From the NCBI RefSeq assembly GCF_001654925.1, contig NZ_LXER01000011.1, positions 1-64,000 of the forward strand: DNA of 64,000 bases, given 5' to 3'. Made by a program: the position numbers and the translations under genes. The stretch is from Buttiauxella brennerae ATCC 51605 (GTDB lineage: Bacteria; Pseudomonadota; Gammaproteobacteria; Enterobacterales; Enterobacteriaceae). The notes below the pieces were generated by a model, which saw nothing but the letters and a program-made list of their open reading frames with translations, was not told where the DNA came from and did not search any database. Positions 1-8,435 of this stretch are shown here, piece by piece; positions within the stretch are counted from its first letter, which is position 1; each line of letters begins with the position of its first letter.

Positions 1-1323
1 TTGCTGGCTGATTTTGCATATTCCGGTGCGGAAAAAGTGTATTCGTTCTTTAATGATGAATGCCTGGATCTCTCGCGGGTACCAAATTTATTATACCAAT
101 CAGTTTCGATTGATGTACCATTTAGAGAACGATATACAAAAACTGTATTTATAGATACTACGGTAGGAGAAGATGGTGAGGGGGGGACTCAGCTATTTTA
201 TGTGTCGTCACTTAAGCAAATGTTGGTATGTTGGAGAGGTACGGAACCTAAAAAACTAGCAGATATCGCTGCGGATGGGACATTTAGACCAATTCCTTGC
301 CCAGATATAATTTTGGGTGGGCGAGGTGATAAAGGTTTTCTTGATGCATTTAATTTAGCTAAAAATAAATCTTCATCTGAATTTGAATGGATTGAGCAAA
401 ATGCAATTAGTCGTGAGTTATTTATTTGTGGCCATAGCTTAGGTGGTGCTCTGGCATTGATCCATTCGGCAACTCTTAAGGATTCAAAACCTTGTTTGTA
501 CACCTATGGAATGCCGAGAGTTTTTACAGCATCCACAATTAAAATACTAGACCCTATAGTTCATTACAGACATGTAAATGATACAGATTCTGTTACTAGC
601 GTACCCCCAGAATTTGAACTGGATAACAAGCTATATGATTTGTGGGGTCCGTATGGTGTTGTTTACGGGTTCATTGGTTCTATTTTTGGTATGGATGCTC
701 AGGCCGCAGGGATTAAATTCGGTGATCCATACTGGCATCATGGAGATATTGTTTGTTTTTTTAAAGTTGAACAATCTTTAGTTAAATATATTGACAGGGT
801 TACACCTTTAATAGGTATGGGTATAAATAACCCTTATATGAAGATAAGGGAGGTTTTGTTTAAAAAATGCAAGCTTTATCTTGTGCCAGACCTTAATAAC
901 CAAATTTTTTGCAAGTCAGGTGATGAACAAAAAGCATTCTTAAAATGTCTCGATGCTAAAAGTATAGAGCGTTATTTTCCTAAAAATACAAATCCGGATC
1001 TCGATTCGATTACCAACCCTATAAATCACTTAATGTCGAGTCAATATTTACCATATATAAACAACCAACTCCTTGAGCTTATTGATCCTCAGAGAGATTT
1101 AAATAGGAAAAGAGTAAGGGAAGCTTTTTCAAAGCAAGTTGATGAGTCAGCAAAATTATCTGACAGTGTTTCAGTCGATGAAGTTGCAAGAAATAAATCA
1201 TTCTTAACTTTACAAAGCATGCTTTCCAAAACGTTAGATATTTCCACTACCGATACTACTTGGAACAATAGTCTCGCTCGCTTTAAACATATTGCTAAGG
1301 AAGAATATGAAAATAACAATTAA
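1..1323 (+). CDS. Class 3 lipase domain protein, probable T6SS phospholipase effector (5' end may be outside window)
   Basis: The frame is open from the first base, so the true start may lie upstream. A complete class 3 lipase triad is visible, numbering from the first codon: Ser146 in GHSLG, Asp196 in the YRHVNDTDSV segment and a His at 246/247 (YWHHGD). The CWRGT segment near residue 79 matches the usual oxyanion-hole RGT. No signal peptide is seen in the visible part. Two lipoprotein genes follow, and a PAAR gene and tssM lie downstream, so I infer an antibacterial lipase delivered by the T6SS into the target periplasm. Base composition is AT-rich compared with tssM and tssA. The C-terminal half (about 260-440) has no domain I recognise. 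The lipase call is firm; the effector role is inferred from context. Confidence 0.8.
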   Translation: MLADFAYSGAEKVYSFFNDECLDLSRVPNLLYQSVSIDVPFRERYTKTVFIDTTVGEDGEGGTQLFYVSSLKQMLVCWRGTEPKKLADIAADGTFRPIPCPDIILGGRGDKGFLDAFNLAKNKSSSEFEWIEQNAISRELFICGHSLGGALALIHSATLKDSKPCLYTYGMPRVFTASTIKILDPIVHYRHVNDTDSVTSVPPEFELDNKLYDLWGPYGVVYGFIGSIFGMDAQAAGIKFGDPYWHHGDIVCFFKVEQSLVKYIDRVTPLIGMGINNPYMKIREVLFKKCKLYLVPDLNNQIFCKSGDEQKAFLKCLDAKSIERYFPKNTNPDLDSITNPINHLMSSQYLPYINNQLLELIDPQRDLNRKRVREAFSKQVDESAKLSDSVSVDEVARNKSFLTLQSMLSKTLDISTTDTTWNNSLARFKHIAKEEYENNN

Positions 1324-2071
1324 AGGTGCATTTGTTATTCTAGCTATACAATTGACTGGGTGTGATGGAAGTGAAAAACCTATCACCGAATCTCAAATAG
1401 GAAGTGTTAGGATAGTGGTTAAACTACCAGGTGAAATAGAAGTATTGCCAGTTGGGGTTATGTATCGTTCAGTTTTATGCCCTAAATTAACCTTCAACGG
1501 TAAAGGAGAGAAAACAAAAGTACCAGGCTTTCATTATATAACTTCTTTCTTTCGGAAATCTGATAATGGTACTTATTCACTTCCAATTAATATGGATGGT
1601 GGAGGACAGTGTCAGTGGAAATTAAGTAATGCTACAATAGAAATAAAATATAAAATCGGATCATTTAATAATGGGATTGAACGATCTATAGGGTCTGGTA
1701 TTATAATTGTTTTTGATGATAATTTGCCTCAGCGATATGATGGACAAATTAGCGAAATCCCACCAAGCTCAATAATTAAAAAAGATTATTACCCATGGAT
1801 TAATGAGAAATTCTTGAACGGCCATTTTAAGCAAATTTGGCTTTATAGCAATAATTTATTTTCAACATATAAGTATTCTGGATCTAAGGATATAATCTTT
1901 GAACCCATATCTCATACAGATCTAGTTACTTACTCCGTGGGGCCAAAAGTAAAAGTAGAAGGTGGTGATAATTACACCGTATTTAAATATTCTGATGGAA
2001 CTGTTAATTTAAAAGGAAAGGATTTCCCTGACTTTGAAAAGCTTCAATCTTTATCAAAGAATAATAATTAA
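1307..2071 (+). CDS. Lipoprotein, probable immunity protein for the lipase (copy 1)
   Basis: This 254-aa protein has a lipoprotein signal ending in the lipobox LTGC at about residue 18, so it should be anchored to a membrane and face the periplasm. I chose ATG 1307 because AAGGA sits about 6 bases upstream; an in-frame TTG at 1292 is less likely. The gene overlaps the lipase by 17 bases, which indicates co-translation. It is a paralogue of the next gene: both share VMYRS or IMYRS, a GGGQCxWKLSN block, VFDDNxPQR, and a C-terminal FPDxxKLQxLSK. A periplasmic lipoprotein directly behind a T6SS lipase is the usual arrangement for a lipase immunity (Tli) protein. That role is inferred; I cannot assign a named family. 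Confidence 0.7.
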   Translation: MKITIKGAFVILAIQLTGCDGSEKPITESQIGSVRIVVKLPGEIEVLPVGVMYRSVLCPKLTFNGKGEKTKVPGFHYITSFFRKSDNGTYSLPINMDGGGQCQWKLSNATIEIKYKIGSFNNGIERSIGSGIIIVFDDNLPQRYDGQISEIPPSSIIKKDYYPWINEKFLNGHFKQIWLYSNNLFSTYKYSGSKDIIFEPISHTDLVTYSVGPKVKVEGGDNYTVFKYSDGTVNLKGKDFPDFEKLQSLSKNNN

Positions 2072-2181
2072 TTGCACTATTTTCTCAGTCATTGAAAATA
2101 TTTAGGGGTTCTGAGCTAAATTACCCTGAAGATCTTAGTGCTTGCATTAACCAAATATTAATAATACAGAAAGAGAATGGT

Positions 2182-2943
2182 ATGAAAGTGTTGATTAAAA
2201 GTATGCTTCTCATCTTTCCTTTTCTTTTGTTAGGCTGTGATAAAGGTGAGTCATTGAATCCTCCGCCTGATGGTGAAATAGTTTCTGTAATTGCAAAGAT
2301 GCCAGCGGACAGCAAAATACTGCCATTGGAAATTATGTATCGATCAACCACTTGCTTGAAGAGCCGTAAAAATTCAAATGGGGATGTAGTAAAAGAACCA
2401 GGGTATCATTTTATCAAGAAAGAATTCAATCGTGCATCAGGCGACAGTATATTTAATCTAGAGGTTTCACGCGATGGTGGTGGGCAGTGTAATTGGAAAT
2501 TAAGCAATATAACTTTAGGGTTTAATTTAAAAGAACTCCCCTCAGGTAAAGATGAAAAGAGTGAGAATATTCCAATTAAAGAAATTGTTGTCTTTGATGA
2601 CAATTCACCTCAGCGGCTGAGTGGAACATACGAGGCTATCAATGGAAATGTCAAGCTGGAGGGGGATTATTTTCCTTTAATTACAAAACGCAGGGATAGC
2701 AATAGTCCATTGGAATATTCCATTATTAGGTCCACGCCAGATGTAATTTATAAATCAACATCGGCAAAAGAAGTGATTTTTGAGCCGCGACTTCATTTTT
2801 CAAAAATTTTACGCGCCACAGAGCCGACAGTGCAAAAGGTCGGAGTGTATATGTCTGTGTTGTATCCAGATGGAATCGCCGATAATGGGCCATATTTCCC
2901 TGATTACAAAAAACTTCAGTTGCTCTCGAAAAGTAATGATTAA
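2182..2943 (+). CDS. Lipoprotein, probable immunity protein for the lipase (copy 2)
   Basis: This 253-aa lipoprotein has the lipobox LLGC at about residue 19. The reading frame is open back to 2092, but ATG 2182 begins a typical signal peptide and has AGAGAA just upstream, so I use it. It is a diverged tandem duplicate of the preceding lipoprotein, sharing the GGGQCNWKLSN core, the VFDDNSPQR segment and the closing FPDYKKLQLLSK. Duplicated immunity genes are common behind T6SS effectors and may give protection against variant toxins of neighbours. Function is inferred from position and architecture only. Confidence 0.65.
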   Translation: MKVLIKSMLLIFPFLLLGCDKGESLNPPPDGEIVSVIAKMPADSKILPLEIMYRSTTCLKSRKNSNGDVVKEPGYHFIKKEFNRASGDSIFNLEVSRDGGGQCNWKLSNITLGFNLKELPSGKDEKSENIPIKEIVVFDDNSPQRLSGTYEAINGNVKLEGDYFPLITKRRDSNSPLEYSIIRSTPDVIYKSTSAKEVIFEPRLHFSKILRATEPTVQKVGVYMSVLYPDGIADNGPYFPDYKKLQLLSKSND

Positions 2944-3081
2944 TTAGTTTTTATAATTAATGTCTAGACTGTTGGGTTAAATGTTTTTATGGGCCTACTA
3001 GATGCTGGATTATTTCCAATCGAACTCCGAAGTATTATATTTCCCTGTCGTGTGATTTAAACAATTGGTCTTTGAATTTAA

Positions 3082-3588
3082 ATGGTTGGGTTCTATTCTA
3101 AATACAAGGTGATTATAAAATATTTTCCATCAAGTCTCTACGGATTTTCAGTATTGTGCTTTTGTGCCGCTTTATACTTCCCCTCTTTCAGTACGGATAC
3201 TGGATCAAGTGATGGCCTTGCATTATTTATAACTGGAGGGTTTGTTTTTTGTTGATCGTTGATCCTGGTGCCTCATTTTCTTGGTTAGCTAATCCATTTT
3301 ATATTGCATTAGTTATAGGAGTAATCAAGAAAAAAAGAAAATAACTTATTGTTTATACTGTCTCTGGTGTCATTTTTACTGGCCATTTCTTTCTTAGGAG
3401 TTAAAAGCATTATTGTAGACGCTGGCGGTCACGATAGATTAATAATCTCTTATGGTTTGGGTTATTGGATGTGGGTATCTGCTCCGTTTATCATGATGGT
3501 TGGGAAAATATCGACACTAAACGATGTGAAATATTTAAACATAAATGAATTGGTTTTGTTAATAGCTTTATTTTTATGTCTTGGATGA
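3082..3588 (+). pseudogene. Small multi-pass membrane protein gene split by two homopolymer indels
   Basis: Three frame segments join into one hydrophobic protein of about 168 aa. The first runs from ATG 3082 and stops at 3253-3255. Adding one T to the T6 run at 3245-3250 continues the frame into a segment containing DPGASFSWLANPFYIALV. That segment stops at 3342-3344. Removing one A from the A7 run at 3330-3336 continues it into a segment containing LLFILSLVSFLLAISFLGVK that ends at 3588. The two shifts cancel. The last segment alone could be read as a 79-aa protein from TTG 3349. No family was recognised. It sits between the immunity-like lipoproteins and the PAAR gene. Either this is a real pseudogene or the reference carries two homopolymer errors. 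Confidence 0.65.
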
Positions 3589-3604
3589 TTATAGAGGTTT
3601 CAAT

Positions 3605-3871
3605 ATGTCAAATGGCTTTGTATTACTCGGTGATAAAGCAACGCATGGTGGTGAAGTAATATCGGCTTCTTCAACAATGATCGTTAATAATAAGAAGGTC
3701 GCTTTGGTAGGGGATAAAATAAGTTGCCCAATAGTGGGCCACGGTATTAATGCCATTATCGAGGGATCATCTGAATGGTCTTCTGATGGTAAATCTGTGG
3801 CCGTGGATGGCTGTCATTGCGAATGTGGTTGTCAGGTCATCTCCAGCGCGCCGGATTGCGCTATAGGATAA
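3605..3871 (+). CDS. PAAR-domain T6SS spike-tip protein
   Basis: This 88-aa protein is a stand-alone PAAR domain. It starts with a glycine-rich GDKATHGGEVI stretch, has the VALVGDKISCP turn and the GHGINAIIEGS turn, and ends in a Cys/His-rich segment (CHCECGCQV). PAAR proteins form a cone that sharpens the VgrG trimer and carries effectors. I chose ATG 3605, with AGAGG 8-12 bases upstream, over an earlier in-frame ATG at 3581 that overlaps the preceding reading frame. It is followed after 3 bases by the next T6SS gene. The lipase upstream has no PAAR domain of its own, so this protein could serve as its adaptor, but that is inference. Confidence 0.85.
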   Translation: MSNGFVLLGDKATHGGEVISASSTMIVNNKKVALVGDKISCPIVGHGINAIIEGSSEWSSDGKSVAVDGCHCECGCQVISSAPDCAIG

Positions 3872-3874
3872 TTA

Positions 3875-5026
3875 ATGAGCTGGGATCGTCAAAAATCTCA
3901 AGTTACTCCGATGCCGGAAGAACCTTATCTTCTTCTATGGCTTATCGGTGGTCTCGCAGCCCTGATCGCAGGAGGGTTACTCTTTGTTCTTCATGCTAAT
4001 CAGTTGCTGGGTGTAGGGCAGAATTACAATATTTGGGTTGTGTCCGGTTCTCCACCACTTATCTGGATTTTCTGTATTTGCCTGAGAGCCTGGCTCTATA
4101 ACAATGGTGTTGATAAGCACGAATTTGAATCGAAAGAAGCGGACTACTCTCAACAGCAATGGACCAAATGGGCCGGGCGTTATCTGGCCGTAATGAGCAG
4201 TGAGGTGATCCTGCCTCAGTCACTGACAGTGCCAATGTTTATACCTGAAAGTACAGAATTAGAAGAATACAACGGGTTGGCCACGCGGCTTGATATTAGC
4301 CCAGCCATGGCAGCATCAATACAGCTTGAGGGCATTAAAGATGCGCTGATGCGATTGCCAACAGATATAGGGTTGAAGGCATTCCTGCTAACTGATTCTC
4401 CCGAGGAAGAAGCTGAGCTAAGAGCGGTCTTTGATGATTGCTGGCGTAATTTGATGCCAGCAGAGCGCCCTGTCCCCACATTGTCAGTGCAACGCTCTCT
4501 TTCTTTTGATTCTGTAGAACGAAGAATCAAAACGCCAGATATTTCAGTTGAACTTGTCATGGTGCAACAGCTGTATGGTCGTGATCGGTATAGCGATGCG
4601 CTTGCTACGCTGTTGCTAACAACTGATGACGTTGCGAACAAATATGAACTAAACCACGACGTACGTCTGCTCCGTCCTATGTCTCTGGAAGGCGATGACC
4701 TGTTCAGCGAATTTGATATGTACTTTTCTACCCAGACCCAGTCTATCAACACAAAGCACATCATTGGTGACCACGTTCGTTGGGGGCAGTCGTTTTCCTT
4801 GATGCTTAAAGCCAGTGAGTTGTATCAGGGGCACTGGAAAACAGAACAGTTGCACTGGCTTGAGACCTATGCCGGGCGCTGTGGGCCATTTTCCCCCTGG
4901 ATAATGACTGCCATAGTCAGTGATGCGGTACACCTACTGAAGTCAGACTGTCTGATGTTATCGGAAAGTGAGGGACAACGTTTTATTAATACCGTGACAA
5001 CAGGGAATAAGAATGAAAGCAGTTGA
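3875..5026 (+). CDS. T6SS-locus membrane protein of unknown function
   Basis: This 383-aa protein has two predicted transmembrane helices close to the N-terminus (about residues 18-41 and 55-72, the second containing PPLIWIFCICLRAWL), then a mainly soluble domain of about 300 residues. I recognise no catalytic motif. It lies between the PAAR gene and tssM; its end overlaps the tssM start by 14 bases, so the two are likely translated together. Comparable genes occur next to tssM in other enterobacterial T6SS loci, but I know of no assigned function. It may work with the TssJLM envelope complex; that is a guess from position. Confidence 0.7.
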   Translation: MSWDRQKSQVTPMPEEPYLLLWLIGGLAALIAGGLLFVLHANQLLGVGQNYNIWVVSGSPPLIWIFCICLRAWLYNNGVDKHEFESKEADYSQQQWTKWAGRYLAVMSSEVILPQSLTVPMFIPESTELEEYNGLATRLDISPAMAASIQLEGIKDALMRLPTDIGLKAFLLTDSPEEEAELRAVFDDCWRNLMPAERPVPTLSVQRSLSFDSVERRIKTPDISVELVMVQQLYGRDRYSDALATLLLTTDDVANKYELNHDVRLLRPMSLEGDDLFSEFDMYFSTQTQSINTKHIIGDHVRWGQSFSLMLKASELYQGHWKTEQLHWLETYAGRCGPFSPWIMTAIVSDAVHLLKSDCLMLSESEGQRFINTVTTGNKNESS

Positions 5027-8000
5027 GAATTCTATGTGGCGTGGGAACTGGGGACGTCTCGGGCTGACGGTCATAATTAGTGCTGCGGTAGCCTGGCTTA
5101 TCTGGAATTACGGTGACAGGATTGGTTTGGATTCTTCGGGCTTAAAATGGCTTGGGTTCGCAGGTGCTATGATTTTAGTTTTATTCATTCGCCATGGTGG
5201 GGTCGTGCGCCAGGCAATCCAGGAGCGCTGGCATCGTTTTCAGGCTAAGCGAAAGAATGTGTTGCCCGACGATGAAGGCCGCGTCAAACAGACGGCCCCC
5301 CGCAATGTCACCGTCGCGTCCATCCGTGAAGCCATGCGCACCCTCTATGGCCGTCGCTGGGGCCGCAAAGTCCGTATCCTGCTGATAAGCGGTACCGCGG
5401 CAGAAGTGGAACAACTGACGCCCGGTCTTACCACCCAGCTCTGGCAGGAAGACCGGGGTACGTTATTGTTGTGGAGTGGTGACCTCAATACCCCGGCAGA
5501 CAATGCCTGGCTGACCGCGCTGCGCAAACTGCGTCGTCGTCCGGTGGATGGCCTGGTGTGGGTCACCTCGGCCTTTGACCAGCTCTCAGCCCCCGGACTG
5601 GAGCGACCGCTACCGGTTCCCTCTGAAAGCACCATGGATTCCCTTTCCCATGCCATCAGCGACCGTATGGACGTGCTGGGCTGGACACTTCCGCTGTATA
5701 TCTGGTCCCTGCATCCGCGCGCCGGTAAACCGGAAGAGCGCATTGTGCAGGCGACCGGCTGCCTGCTGCCGGGCGGGTGTCGTGCGGAGGGGCTCGCAGA
5801 GCAACTTACCGCCCTGACACCGGAACTGACTACTCAGGGCCTGCAGCAGACCTGCGGAGATGTGAAACATAATTTCTTGCTGGCTCTGGCCGACCAGCTG
5901 GTTCGCCAGCCAGACAGCCTGACCGTACCGCTGTCGGTGATGCTCAATCCGTACCGCCCACTGCCGCTGGCCGGGGTGGTGTTCAGTCAGCCCTCAGCCG
6001 GTACTGAACGCGCTGTCAGGCATCACTGGGGGATGGATAAACGCTGGGATGTTCTTCCTGAATCTGTTCGCACCCTACCTGCCGCTTTGCGGCCGCGCAA
6101 ACCGGGCATTGCGTGGCGTAAGGTGATGGCTTCCCTTGCCGCACTGGTGATGGTCGGCTGGGCGGCCTGGATGGGGATTGCGTATGTCAGTAACCGCAGC
6201 CAGATTGCCGGTGCGGATGCACAGGCCTCTCTGGCCGCGCAGTCAACTCAGCCGCTGGAACAGCGTCTGCATGCCCTGTCTGAACTCCAGAAAACCCTGG
6301 CCCGTCTGCAATACCGCGCTGAGCACGGTGTCCCGTGGTATGAGCAAGCCGGGCTGAGTCAGAATAACGCGCTGCTGGCCGCCCTCTGGCCACGTTATCA
6401 GGACAGTGCACTGCCGCTGCTGCGTGATGCGGCCGCTGAACATCTGCAGAAGCAGATCAGTGCTTTTAACGCGTTACCGCCGGGCAGCCCGCTACGCGAC
6501 CCGATGGCAAAAACCACCTATGACCAGCTCAAGCTCTACCTGATGCTGGCCCGTCCGGAACATATGGATGCAGCCTGGTTCAGCGCGACACTGCTGCATG
6601 ACTGGCCAAAACGTCATGGTGTGAAAGACGGTGTCTGGCAGGGGTTGGCCCCGTCACTGCTCTCGTTTTACGGTGCACAATTGACAGCCCATCCACAGTG
6701 GCGTCTGCCAGCGGATGAGAGCATGGTCAGTCAGGCGCGTTCTTTGCTGGTTCGCCTGATGGGCGTGCGCAACAGCGAGTCCAGCCTGTACCAGACGATG
6801 CTCTCTCAGGTGGCTCATCTGTATGCCGATATGCGCCTGGAAGACATGACCGGCGACACTGACGCGGCACGCCTGTTCAGTACCCCTGAGGTGGTGCCGG
6901 GGATGTTCACCCGGCAGGCCTGGGAGGAGGCGGTGCAGCCTGCTATCGAGAAAGTGGTGAAGGCACGACGGGACGAGCTCGACTGGGTCCTCACAGACAG
7001 CAAACGTCAGGCGGCATCGCAGGATGAAACCTCTCCGGAAGCGCTGAAGAAGCGCCTGACGGACCGCTACTTTGCGGACTTTGGCGGGGCCTGGCTGGAG
7101 TTCTTCAATAGCCTGCGGCTTCGCCAGGCAGCCACGCTGTCGGACTCTATTGACCAGTTGACCCTGATGGCTGACGTACGCCAGTCTCCTCTGGTGGCGC
7201 TGATGAATACCCTTAACGTGCAGGGGCGTACCGGACAGACAGGCGAAGCGATTTCTGACTCACTGGTGAAATCGGCGAAAAACCTGCTGGGTGGTGATGA
7301 CAAGGATGCGATTGACCAGAGTGCCGGGGTGCAGGGGCCGCTGGATGCGACCTTTGGCCCGGTCCTGGCGCTGATGGACAAGAGTCGCACCGGAACCGAG
7401 GCCCAGAGCCTCCAGTCTTATCTGACCCGGGTGACGCAGGTGCGTCTGCGTCTGCAACAGGTGACCAATGCGGCCGACCCGCAGGCCATGACCCAGACCC
7501 TTGCCCAGACGGTGTTCCAGGGCAAGGCGGTCGACCTGACCGAAACCCGCGACTACGGCAGCCTGATTGCCGCCGGTCTCGGCCAGGAGTGGAGCGGGTT
7601 TGGTCAGACGGTGTTTGTGAACCCCATGGAGCAGGCCTGGCAGCAGGTGCTGGCCCCGGCGGCCGAAAGCCTCAATACGCAGTGGCAGCAGGCCGTGGTC
7701 AGTGAGTGGAACAGTGCGTTTGGTGGTCGCTATCCGTTCAGCGACAGCAGCAGCGACGTTTCCCTGCCGCTGCTCGCCAAATACCTGAATGCCGATTCCG
7801 GGCGTATCGCGCAGTTTCTCCAGACCCGCCTCAAAGGTGTTCTGCACCGTGAAGGCAACCACTGGGTGCCGGACAGCATTAACGCTCAGGGGCTGACTTT
7901 TAACCCGACCTTCCTCAATGCCATCAACACGCTGAGTCATATCTCGGATGTGGCCTTCACCGAAGGCAATGCCGGCATGAACTTTGAGCTGCGTCCGGGC

Positions 8001-8435
8001 ACCGCCGCCGGCGTGATGCAGACTGACATGATTATCGACAGCCAGAAACTGACCTACGTAAACCAGTTGCCCGCGTGGAGGCGCTTCACGTGGCCTGCAG
8101 ATACCGAGGCACCAGGCGCTAACCTGAGCTGGATAAGCACGCAGGCGGGTACCCGTCAGTATGCGGACATCCCCGGTGCCTGGGGCTGGATACGCCTGCT
8201 TGATAAAGCCACGGTCAGTGCTTATCCCGGTGTCGGCAGCAGTTACAGCCTGAGCTGGAAAGCGCAGGACGGACGAACCCTGAATTACACCCTGCGAACC
8301 GAAGCCGGAGAGGGGCCGCTGGCGTTGCTGAAACTGCGTAATTTCCGCCTGCCGGAGACCCTCTTCAGCACGACCGGGGTGGTACCGTCAGACGCTGTTG
8401 CCAGTGCAGACAACGATGCCGGGGAGGATGACTGA
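5013..8435 (+). CDS. tssM: T6SS membrane-complex protein TssM (IcmF/VasK family)
   Basis: This 1140-aa protein has the size and layout of TssM: two N-terminal transmembrane helices (about residues 16-35 and 43-60), a cytoplasmic domain, a third helix (about 370-392, VMASLAALVMVGWAAW), and a long periplasmic region of about 740 residues. TssM spans the envelope and joins TssL in the inner membrane to TssJ in the outer membrane. The cytoplasmic domain has no Walker A motif: the place where many TssM proteins have GxxGxGKT reads LLISGTAAEVEQ. ATG 5013 has AGGGAA upstream and overlaps the previous gene; the stop overlaps the tssA start by one base (TGATG). GC-rich coding contrasts with the cargo genes on either side. 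Confidence 0.93.
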   Translation: MKAVENSMWRGNWGRLGLTVIISAAVAWLIWNYGDRIGLDSSGLKWLGFAGAMILVLFIRHGGVVRQAIQERWHRFQAKRKNVLPDDEGRVKQTAPRNVTVASIREAMRTLYGRRWGRKVRILLISGTAAEVEQLTPGLTTQLWQEDRGTLLLWSGDLNTPADNAWLTALRKLRRRPVDGLVWVTSAFDQLSAPGLERPLPVPSESTMDSLSHAISDRMDVLGWTLPLYIWSLHPRAGKPEERIVQATGCLLPGGCRAEGLAEQLTALTPELTTQGLQQTCGDVKHNFLLALADQLVRQPDSLTVPLSVMLNPYRPLPLAGVVFSQPSAGTERAVRHHWGMDKRWDVLPESVRTLPAALRPRKPGIAWRKVMASLAALVMVGWAAWMGIAYVSNRSQIAGADAQASLAAQSTQPLEQRLHALSELQKTLARLQYRAEHGVPWYEQAGLSQNNALLAALWPRYQDSALPLLRDAAAEHLQKQISAFNALPPGSPLRDPMAKTTYDQLKLYLMLARPEHMDAAWFSATLLHDWPKRHGVKDGVWQGLAPSLLSFYGAQLTAHPQWRLPADESMVSQARSLLVRLMGVRNSESSLYQTMLSQVAHLYADMRLEDMTGDTDAARLFSTPEVVPGMFTRQAWEEAVQPAIEKVVKARRDELDWVLTDSKRQAASQDETSPEALKKRLTDRYFADFGGAWLEFFNSLRLRQAATLSDSIDQLTLMADVRQSPLVALMNTLNVQGRTGQTGEAISDSLVKSAKNLLGGDDKDAIDQSAGVQGPLDATFGPVLALMDKSRTGTEAQSLQSYLTRVTQVRLRLQQVTNAADPQAMTQTLAQTVFQGKAVDLTETRDYGSLIAAGLGQEWSGFGQTVFVNPMEQAWQQVLAPAAESLNTQWQQAVVSEWNSAFGGRYPFSDSSSDVSLPLLAKYLNADSGRIAQFLQTRLKGVLHREGNHWVPDSINAQGLTFNPTFLNAINTLSHISDVAFTEGNAGMNFELRPGTAAGVMQTDMIIDSQKLTYVNQLPAWRRFTWPADTEAPGANLSWISTQAGTRQYADIPGAWGWIRLLDKATVSAYPGVGSSYSLSWKAQDGRTLNYTLRTEAGEGPLALLKLRNFRLPETLFSTTGVVPSDAVASADNDAGEDD

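Noticed and set aside
7260..7940. 226-codon minus-strand frame inside tssM
   Set aside because: It is a by-product of GC-rich codon bias on the opposite strand; it has no ribosome binding site and tssM explains the sequence fully.
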